Assembly: GCA_902802795.1 (NCBI GenBank)
Contig: CADCNI010000035.1
Span: forward strand, 1-35,781
DNA length: 35,781 nt
Origin: an uncultured Ruminococcus sp.
GTDB taxonomy: Bacteria > Bacillota > Clostridia > Oscillospirales > Acutalibacteraceae
Direction of reading: 5' to 3'
Shown here: in pieces, positions 22,940 through 32,083 of the stretch
How positions within the stretch are numbered: position 1 is the first letter of the stretch
Layout of the letters: each line of letters opens with the position of its first letter
The notes under the pieces: generated by a model
What the model was told of the DNA's origin: nothing
The model's database searches: none
Seen by the model: only the letters and a program-made list of their open reading frames with translations
Translations under genes and position numbers: made by a program

Positions 22940-25339
22940 ATGAACAACATCAACGCAAAGCAAATGAAGGCGCTCATCGACGCTAAACTCTCTCACCACT
23001 ACGGACTCAAGCCTGAGGACGCGGACAACGAGCATATCTACAAAGCGCTCGTTCTGGTCATCCGCGACGTTCTGTTTGAGGCACGCAAGGATTTTGCTGA
23101 CAAAAACGACAAAAACGGCGGCAAAAGAGTGTATTATCTCTGCATGGAATTTTTGATGGGCCGCTCCCTCCGCAACAATCTCTACAATCTTAATCTGGAA
23201 AAGGCCGTCGCACAGTGCCTTTCCGAATATGATACCACCCTTGAAAAGATTTACGAGCAGGAGCCGGACGCGGGTCTCGGCAACGGCGGTCTGGGTCGCC
23301 TCGCCGCCTGCTTCCTCGACGGCCTCGCCAACGACGGCTACTGCGGCATGGGCTATTCCCTCCGCTATGAGTTCGGCATCTTCAACCAGAAGATCATCGA
23401 CGGCTGGCAGACCGAGCTGCCCGAATTCTGGCTGCCAGGCGGCGAGGTGTGGATGATTCCCCACCGTGAGGACGCGGTGGACATACGCTTCAACGGCCAT
23501 GTGGAGGAAACATGGAACAACGGCTATCATCACGCCGAGCACAAGGATTATAACGTCATCACCGCCGTTCCTTATGATATGATGTGCGCCGGCAAAGACG
23601 GCGCCGGCGTTTCCACCCTGCGTCTGTGGGCGGCGGAATGCCCCCACTTTGATATGAAGCTCTTCAACGAGGGTGACTACCTGCGCGCCATGGAGCAGAA
23701 CGCTATGGCGGAAATGCTCACCAAGGTGCTCTATCCCGGCGACAACCACATCGAGGGCAAGAGCCTGCGCCTGTCGCAGCAGTATTTCCTCGTGTCCGCC
23801 TCGGTGCAGGATATCGTCAAGCGCCATCTGCGCAGACACGGCGGCTCTATGGAGAATTTCGCGGAATTCAACGCCATCCACATCAACGACACCCATCCCA
23901 CCCTCGCGATTCCCGAGTTCATGCGCCTGCTCATGGACGAGTGCGGCTTCGACTGGGATAAGGCATGGGATATGACCACCAAGGTCATGGCCTACACCAA
24001 CCACACCGTCATGGCGGAAGCCCTCGAGTGCTGGGACGAGAATCTCTTCCGCTCCAAGCTGCCGAGAATCTACCAGATCATCTGCGAGATCAACCGCCGC
24101 TTCTGCGCCGAGATGGACGTGCGCACCGGCTACGACTACAACAAGGTCGCCCGCATGAGCATCATCCGCGACGGCTGGGTCAAGATGGCCAATCTCTGCG
24201 TCGCTGCCTGCCACCATGTCAACGGCGTTTCCGCGCTGCACAGCCAGATCATCAAGGACAGCGTGTTCAAGGATTTCTACTCCGTTATGCCTGAGAAGTT
24301 CACCAATGTCACCAACGGCATCGCTCACCGCCGCTGGCTCAACCAGAGCAATCCCGGCCTCGCCTCGCTCGTCACCGACCTCATCGGGGACGGCTACGTC
24401 AAGGACGCCTCCAAACTGGAAAATCTGATGAAGTATAAGAATGACAAGGCGGTGCTCGACAAACTGGCGGACATCAAGCACCAGAGCAAGGTGGAAATGT
24501 CCAATTATATCCTCAAAAACAACGGCATTCTCGTCGATCCCAATTCTATCTTTGACGTACAGGTCAAACGCCTGCACGAGTACAAGAGACAGCACCTCAA
24601 CGCGCTGCACATTCTGGCGCAGTACCAGTGGCTGCTCGAAAATCCCGACGCGCCCTTTACCCCCAAGACCTACATCTTCGGCGCAAAGGCGGCGCCCGGC
24701 TACTTCCTCGCCAAGCAGATCATCCAGTTTATCTGCACCCTCGCCAACGTCATCAACAACGACAAGCGCGTGAGCGACAAACTGAAAGTGGTCTACCTCG
24801 AAAACTACCGCGTCACCGTCGCGGAAAAGCTCATTCCCTCCGCTGAGATCAGCGAGCAGATTTCCCTCGCCGGCACCGAAGCCAGCGGTACCAGCAACAT
24901 GAAGTTCATGATGAACGGCGCGGTCACCCTCGGCACCGAGGACGGCGCGAACGTCGAAATCCATCAGGCGGTGGGCGACGACAACATCATCATCTTCGGC
25001 ATGTCCACCCCCGAAGCGGTCAATTTGCAGAAAATCTATTCTCCCCGCGACTGCTACAACAACAACCACGAGCTGCACAGAGCCATCGACTTTATGAGCG
25101 CGGGCTTCGGCGGCAAACAGTTCCACGATGTGGTCAACTCCCTGCTCAATCAGGACAAATATATGGTTCTCGCGGACTTTAACGACTATTGCAGAGCGCA
25201 GAATGACGCTTCCGTCCTCTACGGCGACAAGTACAGATGGAACTCCATGAGTCTGGTCAACATCGCCCAGTCCGGCATCTTCGCCGCCGACCGCTCCATC
25301 GAGGACTACGCCAGAGATATCTGGGGCTGCAAGAAATAA
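22940..25339 (+). CDS. glgP: Glycogen/starch phosphorylase
   Basis: A 799-residue GT35 enzyme that releases glucose 1-phosphate from alpha-1,4-glucan ends using phosphate and pyridoxal phosphate. The family hallmarks are present: YYLCMEFLMGRSLRNN near residue 55-70, EPDAGLGNGGLGRLAACFLDGLA near 110, and EASGTSNMKFMMNGAVTLGTEDG with the cofactor lysine at Lys655. Length is standard for the bacterial enzyme. ATG at 22940 follows GGAGG at 9 nt. It is followed 28 bp later by a GH13 enzyme, forming an operon for breaking down stored or imported glucan. Confidence 0.95.
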   Translation: MNNINAKQMKALIDAKLSHHYGLKPEDADNEHIYKALVLVIRDVLFEARKDFADKNDKNGGKRVYYLCMEFLMGRSLRNNLYNLNLEKAVAQCLSEYDTTLEKIYEQEPDAGLGNGGLGRLAACFLDGLANDGYCGMGYSLRYEFGIFNQKIIDGWQTELPEFWLPGGEVWMIPHREDAVDIRFNGHVEETWNNGYHHAEHKDYNVITAVPYDMMCAGKDGAGVSTLRLWAAECPHFDMKLFNEGDYLRAMEQNAMAEMLTKVLYPGDNHIEGKSLRLSQQYFLVSASVQDIVKRHLRRHGGSMENFAEFNAIHINDTHPTLAIPEFMRLLMDECGFDWDKAWDMTTKVMAYTNHTVMAEALECWDENLFRSKLPRIYQIICEINRRFCAEMDVRTGYDYNKVARMSIIRDGWVKMANLCVAACHHVNGVSALHSQIIKDSVFKDFYSVMPEKFTNVTNGIAHRRWLNQSNPGLASLVTDLIGDGYVKDASKLENLMKYKNDKAVLDKLADIKHQSKVEMSNYILKNNGILVDPNSIFDVQVKRLHEYKRQHLNALHILAQYQWLLENPDAPFTPKTYIFGAKAAPGYFLAKQIIQFICTLANVINNDKRVSDKLKVVYLENYRVTVAEKLIPSAEISEQISLAGTEASGTSNMKFMMNGAVTLGTEDGANVEIHQAVGDDNIIIFGMSTPEAVNLQKIYSPRDCYNNNHELHRAIDFMSAGFGGKQFHDVVNSLLNQDKYMVLADFNDYCRAQNDASVLYGDKYRWNSMSLVNIAQSGIFAADRSIEDYARDIWGCKK

Positions 25340-25367
25340 TTCCATATAAAAAGGGACGATAATTGAT

Positions 25368-27254
25368 ATGAAGAAAACGCTTTTTAATTCGAGAGACCCT
25401 TTCTTCCGCAAACCGACAGGCGCGGTTCCCTGCGGAGTGCAGGTGCATTTCAAGCTGTGCCTGCCCCGCTATCTCTGCTGCTCCGCCGCCGCTCTCGTCA
25501 TCCACAATGAGCACAGCGGCAAGGTGGAACGCGGCAACCTCTTCTGGTGCGGCATGGACGGCAGCGATTTTGAATACTGGGAGGTGGATTACACACCCGA
25601 AGAGGCTTCCCTGAATTACTACTACTTTGAACTGCAAACCTCCTCCGGCACCAAGTATCTCTGCCGCACCCGTTCGGGACTGGGCGAATTGCAGTCGCAG
25701 CCCGTCGCGTGGCAGCTTACGGTATATGACAGCACCTTCAAAACTCCTGACTGGCTGGCGGGCGGCACGATGTACCAGATCTTCCCCGACCGCTTCCACA
25801 AATCCGGCAAGGTGCATGAAAACGTCCCCCAAGAACGCAAAATCCACGAGGATTGGAACGATCAGCCCGACTGGCGGCCTGACGAGCACGGCATGATCAC
25901 CAACTCCGACTACTTCGGCGGCGATCTGAAGGGTATTACCCAAAAACTCGACTATATCAAGTCACTGGGCGTAAGCTGCATCTATATCAACCCCATCTTT
26001 GAGGCGCACGAAAATCACCGCTACAACACCGCCGATTATTCCAAAATCGACCCCATGCTCGGCACCGAGGAAGATTATATCGAACTTTGCGAAGAAGCGA
26101 AAAAACGCGGCATCAAGATCATCATCGACGGCGTTTTCTCCCACACGGGCGACGACTCCATCTACTTCAACAGAAAGAACCGCTACGACTCGGTAGGCGC
26201 TTACAATTCCAAGGAATCGCCCTATTATTCGTGGTTCAAGTTTTACCATTGGCCCGACACCTATCATTCCTGGTGGGGCATCGACACCCTTCCCGAAGTC
26301 TACGAGGACGATCCCGCCGTGCTGGATTATCATACCAGCGAAAACGGCACCGTCGCCAAGTGGCTGGAAAAGGGCGCCGGCGGCTGGCGGCTCGACGTGG
26401 CCGACGAACTGCCCGACATCTTTCTCGACCGACTGCGCTACGCCGCTAAAAAAGTCGATCCCGACGCGGTGATCATCGGTGAAGTCTGGGAGGACGCAAG
26501 CAACAAGGTGGCCTATGGACAGCGCAGACGCTATCTGCTGGGCAAACAGCTTGATTCGGTCATGAATTACCCCTTCAAGGACGTCATTCTCGGCTTCCTC
26601 ACCGGTTGGTCGAGTGATGAGGCCATCGAAGTGGTCAACAACATTGTGGAAAACTATCCCCCACAGGTGACCCGCCTGCTGATGAATTCCCTTGGTACCC
26701 ACGACACCGAACGCGCCATCACCATTCTCGCGGGCGAACCCGCCCACAACAGGGGCCGCGACTGGCAGAGCCAGGCGCACCTTTCCCCTCAGCAGCGTGA
26801 ACACGGCATCCGGATGATGAAGCTCGCCACCGTGCTGCAATACACCCTTCCCGGCGTTCCCTGCGTCTACTACGGCGACGAGGCCGGCGTGGAAGGCTAT
26901 AAGGATCCCTTCAATCGCGCCACCTATCCGTGGGGCAGAGAAAGCAAGGCGCTCATCGACTGGTACAAAAAACTCGGCAAGCTCCGCGCCGACGTAGACT
27001 GTCTGGCCGAAGGCGCATTTGAAACGGTCAAGTGCCTCGATGCGGTGATGTCCTATGTGCGCCGCGGCAAGAAAGACTCCCTCTTTATCGCCGTCAACCG
27101 CTCCGACAGCAATACCCACCACATTGAGCTGCCCCAGGGCTTCAACGGCGCGCGCACGGTCCTTGGCAAAGCTTCGGTCTATAAGGGTGTCGTCACCATC
27201 CCGCCGTCGAGCTGCATCGTACTGCGAGCCAACAACCACTCTATGTTCAAATGA
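25368..27254 (+). CDS. GH13 alpha-amylase family glycosidase (neopullulanase-like)
   Basis: A 628-residue cytoplasmic enzyme acting on alpha-1,4 and possibly alpha-1,6 glucans. No signal peptide is visible. An N-terminal beta domain (about residues 1-120) like that of cyclomaltodextrinases and neopullulanases precedes the catalytic barrel, which begins MYQIFPDRFHKSG. The catalytic triad is intact: Asp343 in GWRLDVADE, Glu372 in IIGEVWEDA and Asp446 in LGTHDTER. The calcium/substrate-loop motif DGVFSHTGDDS is also present. ATG at 25368 follows AAGGGA at about 13 nt. It shares the glgP promoter and ends at a strong terminator. It probably feeds short or debranched chains to the phosphorylase; exact specificity needs assay. 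Confidence 0.9.
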   Translation: MKKTLFNSRDPFFRKPTGAVPCGVQVHFKLCLPRYLCCSAAALVIHNEHSGKVERGNLFWCGMDGSDFEYWEVDYTPEEASLNYYYFELQTSSGTKYLCRTRSGLGELQSQPVAWQLTVYDSTFKTPDWLAGGTMYQIFPDRFHKSGKVHENVPQERKIHEDWNDQPDWRPDEHGMITNSDYFGGDLKGITQKLDYIKSLGVSCIYINPIFEAHENHRYNTADYSKIDPMLGTEEDYIELCEEAKKRGIKIIIDGVFSHTGDDSIYFNRKNRYDSVGAYNSKESPYYSWFKFYHWPDTYHSWWGIDTLPEVYEDDPAVLDYHTSENGTVAKWLEKGAGGWRLDVADELPDIFLDRLRYAAKKVDPDAVIIGEVWEDASNKVAYGQRRRYLLGKQLDSVMNYPFKDVILGFLTGWSSDEAIEVVNNIVENYPPQVTRLLMNSLGTHDTERAITILAGEPAHNRGRDWQSQAHLSPQQREHGIRMMKLATVLQYTLPGVPCVYYGDEAGVEGYKDPFNRATYPWGRESKALIDWYKKLGKLRADVDCLAEGAFETVKCLDAVMSYVRRGKKDSLFIAVNRSDSNTHHIELPQGFNGARTVLGKASVYKGVVTIPPSSCIVLRANNHSMFK

Positions 27255-27335
27255 CTGACCTCTTTCGCGTCGGCGTGTAAACGGCGGTTAATGAATTTGT
27301 TTTGCAGGACAAAAGATAACAAATCGTAAAAAAAG

Positions 27336-27388
27336 ACACCCGCATTGACGGATTTTTGAACGAATTCTGTCAGTGCGGGTGTTTTTTT
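27336..27388. terminator. Strong intrinsic terminator after the glgP operon
   Basis: ACACCCGCATTGAC (27336-27349) pairs with GTCAGTGCGGGTGT (27369-27382) with one G-T pair, followed by a run of seven T. The A run on the left side makes it functional in both directions. Confidence 0.9.
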
Positions 27389-27503
27389 CATATAACAATC
27401 GGGCAAAAAGTTACAAAAATAAAAAGAAAAAATTACACCGATGTCATCTTTTACAAATAATTCATATATTCTTTGTTGCTTTTCACGTTTTTATTTTACT
27501 ATA

Positions 27504-27533
27504 TTGACTTTTATTATTCAGGTATGATAGAAT
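27504..27533 (+). promoter_or_regulatory. Promoter of the secreted peptidoglycan-binding protein
   Basis: TTGACT (27504-27509), an 18-bp spacer, and TAGAAT (27528-27533), in a very AT-rich stretch 66 bp before the start codon. The rest of the 27389-27503 gap holds nothing else recognisable. Confidence 0.65.
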
Positions 27534-27598
27534 TTAACATATCCGAAATTTGTTGAACTTTTAACAAAGTCGGGGATGTATAAAAAAGGGGTGTCATC

Positions 27599-29101
27599 AT
27601 GTCTGTAAAGAAAAGAGGAATTTCGTTTTTGCTGATGGTTATGGTTATCCTGCTGCTGCTGCCGAGCGGTATGCTGGAAACCACCGTTTACGCCAATTCT
27701 CTGGGGCTGACCTCCATCAGCGGCTGGCGGTTTGCCACGCACTACGCTTCTTCCGACAAACAGGTAAACAAGGTTTTTCAGCTTGCCAAATCCAAAGCAT
27801 CCTCGTCCGTCGCCTCCCGACTGTACGACGTGATGTACAAAGCCACCTACCGCCCCGCTGTCAACGGAGGCAGCAAGTGGTGTTCCGGATGGATGACTTC
27901 GGTCTATGACGAAGGTCTCGGCGCCATCGTTTCTTTTCCCGGCTCGCAGGGGTGTTTCGCCTATGCCAATTATATCTCCCAGTATGTGCGCGGCTCGACC
28001 GGAACCAAGATCTATATTCCTCAATTGAATCCGACCGTCGATGACGTGAAGAATTTTCTGGAAAAAAATGCCCAGCCGGGGGAACATTTCCATTTCTACA
28101 ACACTGTGTACGGCAGGGAGCATTCCTTCATCTATCTGGCCAGCGACAAAGAGGGATTTTATGTGTTAAGTTCCTCGGCCGGCGCCAATGTGGATCTTTT
28201 TTACTGCACGTACGAAAAATTCCTCAGCGTGCTGCGCTATGACAACGGTCCTCCCGTGGTGCTTTATGACACCAACGGCAACACTTCCGGTTCCGCGCTG
28301 TCATCCAATGTCATACCCGTCAGTTACAGCGATCCCTCCAAATGCAAGGTATCCTATCAAAGAGCGCTTCGGCCCTCCGGCGCCACCAAGGGCAGCGACG
28401 TGGTCTATATGCAGATCTGCCTGAAATATCTTGGTTACCCAGTCACGGTAGATGGTTGTTACGGCAACGGTTCCGCCTCTGTGGTGAAACAATTCCAGTC
28501 TGATTATGGCATCGGTTCTGTTGACGGCATATGCGGCCGCGTCACATGGAACGCAATAGAAAAGGCGGTGAATGCAAAGAAAAATCCCAGCCGCACACCT
28601 GTTCTCACAGAATCCGCCACTAATGTCGTTCCTACCGTTTCCTCTGTCTCCGTCAAGTCCAAGCCTTCCAAGACTTCCTACACCGTCGGGGAATCCTTCA
28701 ACGCTTCCGGACTGCGGCTGATAGTCACCTATTCCGACGGCTCTTCCAAGGAAGTCACCAGCGGCTTCACCTGTTCCCCCTCCGGCAAATTGGCCTCCCC
28801 CGGACAACAGAAGATTACCGTCACTTACGGCGGCAAGTCAACAGGCTTCTATATCACGGTGGAAAAAAATATCTCGTCGGTGACCATCTGCAAGAAGCCC
28901 GCCAAACTTACCTATAAGGTCGGAGAAAGCTTCAACGCCAGCGGCATGATCCTGACACTCCATTACAGTGATGGTTCCACCCAGAATATCACCCAAGGCT
29001 TCACCTGTTCCCCCTCCGGCAAGCTGGCCAAAGCGGGACAGCAGAAAATCGTTGTGAGCTTCCGCGGAAAATCCACCGGTTTTTATGTAAATGTGGGCTG
29101 A
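27599..29101 (+). CDS. Secreted papain-like/CHAP-type protein with PG-binding and Ig-like domains
   Basis: A 500-residue exported protein. A signal peptide (residues 1-32, cleavage near VYA-NS) is followed by an N-terminal domain with a likely cysteine-peptidase or amidase site: Cys119 in GSQGCFAYANYI and His175 in REHSFIYLAS. A peptidoglycan-binding repeat domain spans about 262-324 (VYMQICLKYLGYPVTVDGCYG through GRVTWNAI). Two tandem bacterial Ig-like group 3 domains (about 346-421 and 425-500) share VGESFNASG, YSDGS and GFTCSPSGKLA. This suggests an enzyme or binding protein tethered to the cell wall. It has its own promoter and terminator and a good AAGGGG ribosome binding site. The peptidase assignment rests on the Cys/His spacing and context only. 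Confidence 0.82.
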   Translation: MSVKKRGISFLLMVMVILLLLPSGMLETTVYANSLGLTSISGWRFATHYASSDKQVNKVFQLAKSKASSSVASRLYDVMYKATYRPAVNGGSKWCSGWMTSVYDEGLGAIVSFPGSQGCFAYANYISQYVRGSTGTKIYIPQLNPTVDDVKNFLEKNAQPGEHFHFYNTVYGREHSFIYLASDKEGFYVLSSSAGANVDLFYCTYEKFLSVLRYDNGPPVVLYDTNGNTSGSALSSNVIPVSYSDPSKCKVSYQRALRPSGATKGSDVVYMQICLKYLGYPVTVDGCYGNGSASVVKQFQSDYGIGSVDGICGRVTWNAIEKAVNAKKNPSRTPVLTESATNVVPTVSSVSVKSKPSKTSYTVGESFNASGLRLIVTYSDGSSKEVTSGFTCSPSGKLASPGQQKITVTYGGKSTGFYITVEKNISSVTICKKPAKLTYKVGESFNASGMILTLHYSDGSTQNITQGFTCSPSGKLAKAGQQKIVVSFRGKSTGFYVNVG

Positions 29102-29137
29102 TATTTTCCCTCAAAGAAAAACAAATCAACATAAAAC

Positions 29138-29185
29138 AGGCGCATGCCCCTTCCTTTCGCAAGGCAGGAGTCATGCGCCTTTTTT
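29138..29185. terminator. Bidirectional terminator between convergent genes
   Basis: AGGCGCATG (29138-29146) pairs with CATGCGCCT (29172-29180), enclosing an inner CCTT/AAGG hairpin, and is followed by TTTTTT. On the minus strand the stem is followed by TGTTTTATGTT. It serves the secreted-protein gene and the glycosyltransferase gene, which converge here. Confidence 0.85.
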
Positions 29186-29194
29186 GTTGGCTCA

Positions 29195-30178
29195 TCAATA
29201 CGAAGCGTGTTTATCAATCACATTTACATATTCATAAGCCGGATTTTTTCTATACTTGGCCACAATTGTCGCACCGCAAAGTCCGCCGATTAAACAGGAA
29301 CATCGGTTGAGAATGTAAAGTGTGGTGATATAGTCCAACCCCGCGTTGTAAGCGCTTGTCTGTTCCCGTATGTGATTGCCGATCAAGCCGCCGCAGGTGG
29401 TATCGACTGTTCCCGCATTGTACGAGAGCAGCTTATCGTTGGGCAAATGGGTCTTGACCGATTCAAAGATACTTTTGTCTTCCGTTGCGATAAAATAATA
29501 ATCGCAGTGATAATCATGAAATACCTGGACGGCTTCCTTCATCACGTCTGTCACGTTGGGCTGCTTCATATGATGAAATGTTTTGTAATCGGTTCCTCTT
29601 ATACAGATTCCCAGCAATTTACTTCGCGGATTTTTGTCCGGAATGATGCTTGCAAGCCGTTCCTCGCAGATCTTGGCAATGGAGGGCTTTAATCGTATAT
29701 ACTTTGCAAAATTTTCCCGCAAATAATCTTCCTCATTGATCTTGTTTGGTTTTCTCATCCTGATATAAGTAAACCATTCATGTGATATATCCGCCAATAC
29801 ATAATTTCCACTTGCCAGCGCTTCTTCAAGCGATACGCCTGCGGGCTGTTCATAAAAAGTATCCCATACATTCACTTTTCCAAAATCTTTTTCTTCCTGA
29901 TAGATGGACGGATGATCCCGCATATCGACTACCGGAATCATGCCGTGATCAGCAGCATAAATACAGTTATACAGTACCACTCTTTCCCATACCGTCCAGC
30001 CGCTTCTTTGTAAATCCTCATATCCTATAATAAAATAGATTTTCTCTTTTCGTGATGTAATATGTTTCTTCTCCCGTTGGTTGTGATCATGTGCCAACAG
30101 ATTCAGATAATGGACGAACCAATTGCCGTAGCTGCTGCGTGATATCCATCCCATTATTTTTTGTTTGATTCCTGCCAT
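29195..30178 (-). CDS. Fucosyltransferase-like glycosyltransferase (GT-B, NodZ/O-FucT-like)
   Basis: A 327-residue cytoplasmic protein. GICIRGTDYKTF resembles the HxRxTD donor-binding motif of GDP-fucose-dependent transferases (NodZ, FUT8, O-fucosyltransferases). YYFIATEDKSIFESVK resembles the second conserved block (FIATDD), and the C-terminal CLIGGLCGATIVA fits the third. The exact family and sugar are uncertain. ATG at 30178 follows AGGAG; the frame continues 27 codons upstream through the hairpin at 30225-30267, which is unlikely to be coding. Its base composition is clearly more AT-rich than that of neighbouring genes, with many AAA, ATA and TTT codons. This, and the lack of other surface-polysaccharide genes nearby, suggests transfer. 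It lies 109 bp after argF. Confidence 0.72.
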   Translation of the reverse strand: MAGIKQKIMGWISRSSYGNWFVHYLNLLAHDHNQREKKHITSRKEKIYFIIGYEDLQRSGWTVWERVVLYNCIYAADHGMIPVVDMRDHPSIYQEEKDFGKVNVWDTFYEQPAGVSLEEALASGNYVLADISHEWFTYIRMRKPNKINEEDYLRENFAKYIRLKPSIAKICEERLASIIPDKNPRSKLLGICIRGTDYKTFHHMKQPNVTDVMKEAVQVFHDYHCDYYFIATEDKSIFESVKTHLPNDKLLSYNAGTVDTTCGGLIGNHIREQTSAYNAGLDYITTLYILNRCSCLIGGLCGATIVAKYRKNPAYEYVNVIDKHASY

Positions 30179-30224
30179 TGATTTCTTCTCCTCACTGCCT
30201 TTCGTGAATCTTATCAACGCCAAG

Positions 30225-30267
30225 GCAACACCGCACGAAGCCGCCTGACGGCTTTGCACGGTGTTGC
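30225..30267. repeat. Near-perfect hairpin downstream of argF
   Basis: GCAACACCG (30225-30233) pairs with CGGTGTTGC (30259-30267), and AAGCCG with CGGCTT inside, giving a long stem with a CCTGA loop and a small internal mismatch. No T run follows on the argF strand, so it looks more like an intergenic palindromic repeat than a standard terminator. Confidence 0.65.
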
Positions 30268-30287
30268 TCCATTATGCTATTATTTTT

Positions 30288-31199
30288 TTATCTCTTGTTG
30301 CCGAGCAGCTTGACAAGAACCGCTTTCTGCGCGTGCAGACGGTTTTCCGCTTCCTCAAAGATTTCGGCCGCGTGCGCTTCGAGCATGGTGGTAGTGATTT
30401 CTTCGCCGCGGTGTGCCGGCAGACAGTGCAGCACCATCGCGTCGCTCTTGGCGTACTTCATCACTTCGTCGTTAATCTGGAAGTTGGCAAACACAGCTCT
30501 GCGCTGCGCCGCTTCTTCCTCCTGTCCCATGGAAGCCCACACGTCGGTGATGCATACATCCGCCGCACGCGCCGCGCCTCTGGGGTCGCGGTACATCTCG
30601 AATCCGCCGACCTGCGCCGCGAATTCGATGACCGATTTGTCCGGCTCATAGCCTTCGGGACATGCCACCGCCACTTTCATGCCGCATTTGAGCGCGCCGA
30701 CGATAAGGGAATTCATCATGTTGTTGCCGTCGCCGATGAAGCAGAGCTTCAGACCGTCGAGACGACCCTTGACTTCGCGGATCGTCATGAGGTCAGCGAG
30801 CACCTGGCAGGGATGGGCGAAATCAGTCAGACCGTTGATGATCGGGATAGAGCCGTATTTGGCGAGATCCTCCACTTCGCGCTGCTCAAAGGTACGGATC
30901 ATGATGCCGTCGAGATAACGGGACAGCACGCGCGCGGTGTCCTCGACCGGTTCTCCTCTGCCGATCTGGAGATCGTGGGACGAGAGGAACAGCGCCTGAC
31001 CGCCGAGCTGGTACATACCCACTTCAAAGGAAACGCGGGTACGGGTGGAAGCCTTCTGGAAGATCATGCCGAGGGTCTTTCCCTCAAGCAGACGGTGGCT
31101 GATGCCGTGCTTCTGTTCATATTTGAGCTGGTCGGCCAGATTGAGGATGTCGTTGATCTGACCGGGTGTGAGATCCAGCATTTTCAGCAAATGGTTCAT
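30288..31199 (-). CDS. argF: Ornithine carbamoyltransferase
   Basis: A 303-residue enzyme that makes citrulline from ornithine and carbamoyl phosphate in arginine synthesis. The carbamoyl-phosphate site STRTR is at residues 51-55. HPCQ is at 129-132, and the ornithine-side HCLP is at 258-261. Length is normal and there are no gaps. ATG at 31199 follows GGAGG at 9 nt, behind its own extended -10 promoter. A second, divergent and interrupted carbamoyltransferase lies at 32602-33526, and argC is at 33924-34889, so arginine genes are loosely clustered here. Confidence 0.95.
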   Translation of the reverse strand: MNHLLKMLDLTPGQINDILNLADQLKYEQKHGISHRLLEGKTLGMIFQKASTRTRVSFEVGMYQLGGQALFLSSHDLQIGRGEPVEDTARVLSRYLDGIMIRTFEQREVEDLAKYGSIPIINGLTDFAHPCQVLADLMTIREVKGRLDGLKLCFIGDGNNMMNSLIVGALKCGMKVAVACPEGYEPDKSVIEFAAQVGGFEMYRDPRGAARAADVCITDVWASMGQEEEAAQRRAVFANFQINDEVMKYAKSDAMVLHCLPAHRGEEITTTMLEAHAAEIFEEAENRLHAQKAVLVKLLGNKR

Positions 31200-31252
31200 A
31201 CAAATTAACCTCCGTTAAATGATTATGAAAATAGTAAAATTTGTTACATGAT

Positions 31253-31261
31253 ATTATAGCA
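31253..31261 (-). promoter_or_regulatory. Extended -10 promoter of argF
   Basis: On the minus strand, TGC directly precedes a perfect TATAAT (31258-31253). The -35 region at 17 bp (AATCAT) is poor, as allowed for extended -10 promoters. No clear ARG box was recognised nearby. Confidence 0.6.
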
Positions 31262-31329
31262 TAGATTCCGAAAAAATGATTGAATATTATATGAAATTAT
31301 CGCGCAGGAACCCTGCAAATTTCGCATCA

Positions 31330-32052
31330 TCACAGCTCCGAAAACACTTCGCCCATGCTCTCGTGTATCACGAGATTTGCCTCGCTGTCATACGGCGTTG
31401 TGTCGCGGTTGATAAGCACCAATCGTTTGCCGCGGTAATAGCGGATCATCCCCGCCGCCGGATAAACCGTCAGCGACGTACCCGCCACAATCAGCATATC
31501 CGCGTCATAAATGGCTCTGGCGGCACGTTCCATAATATGTCCGTCAAGCCCTTCCTCATACAGCACCACATCCGGCTTGATGATGCCGCCGCATTCGCAG
31601 CGGGGAATTCCCTCGCTCCCGAAAATCTCCTCGGCAGTATGGAATTTGCCGCATTTCATGCAGGTATTGCGCAGGACGCTGCCGTGCAGTTCGAGGACGT
31701 TTTTGGAACCCGCCTTCTGGTGCAGGCCGTCGATGTTCTGGGTGACGACGGCTTTCAGCTTGCCCGCCTGTTCCAACTGAGCGAGTTTGTAGTGGGTGAC
31801 ATTCGGTTCGTATTTCAGGGAATTGAGCTTGTCGCGGTAGAAGCGGTAGAATTCCTCCGTCTTGCGGTCGAAAAAGGTGCGGCTGAGAATTTCTTCCGGC
31901 GGATAGTCGTATTTCTGGTGATACAGCCCGTCCTTGCTGCGAAAATCGGGAATGCCGCTCTCGGTGGAAACGCCCGCGCCGCCGAAGAATACGATATTAG
32001 GGCTGTCCGTTACCCATTGTTTCAGCTGTTCGATTTTTTCTTGCTTTGTCAT
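31330..32052 (-). CDS. cobB: NAD-dependent protein deacylase (Sir2 family)
   Basis: A 240-residue sirtuin that removes acyl groups from lysines with use of NAD+. The NAD-binding GAGVSTESGIPDFRS starts at residue 25. TQNIDGLH contains the catalytic QNID (105-108), and the general-base His123 is in ELHGS. The zinc site is formed by Cys131, Cys134, Cys152 and Cys154. ATG at 32052 follows GGAGGG at 7 nt. The frame extends 63 codons upstream, but that part overlaps the lipoprotein gene and has no ribosome binding site. It lies 31 bp after the lipoprotein gene, probably in the same transcript. Confidence 0.92.
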   Translation of the reverse strand: MTKQEKIEQLKQWVTDSPNIVFFGGAGVSTESGIPDFRSKDGLYHQKYDYPPEEILSRTFFDRKTEEFYRFYRDKLNSLKYEPNVTHYKLAQLEQAGKLKAVVTQNIDGLHQKAGSKNVLELHGSVLRNTCMKCGKFHTAEEIFGSEGIPRCECGGIIKPDVVLYEEGLDGHIMERAARAIYDADMLIVAGTSLTVYPAAGMIRYYRGKRLVLINRDTTPYDSEANLVIHESMGEVFSEL

Positions 32053-32083
32053 GTTCAATCCCTCCGTTTCGTAGTGATTCCTA

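Noticed and set aside
22835-25453. An 872-codon open frame on the minus strand, antisense to glgP
   Set aside because: It mirrors the codon pattern of glgP, has no ribosome binding site and no recognisable protein motif. The plus-strand product is an unmistakable glycogen phosphorylase.
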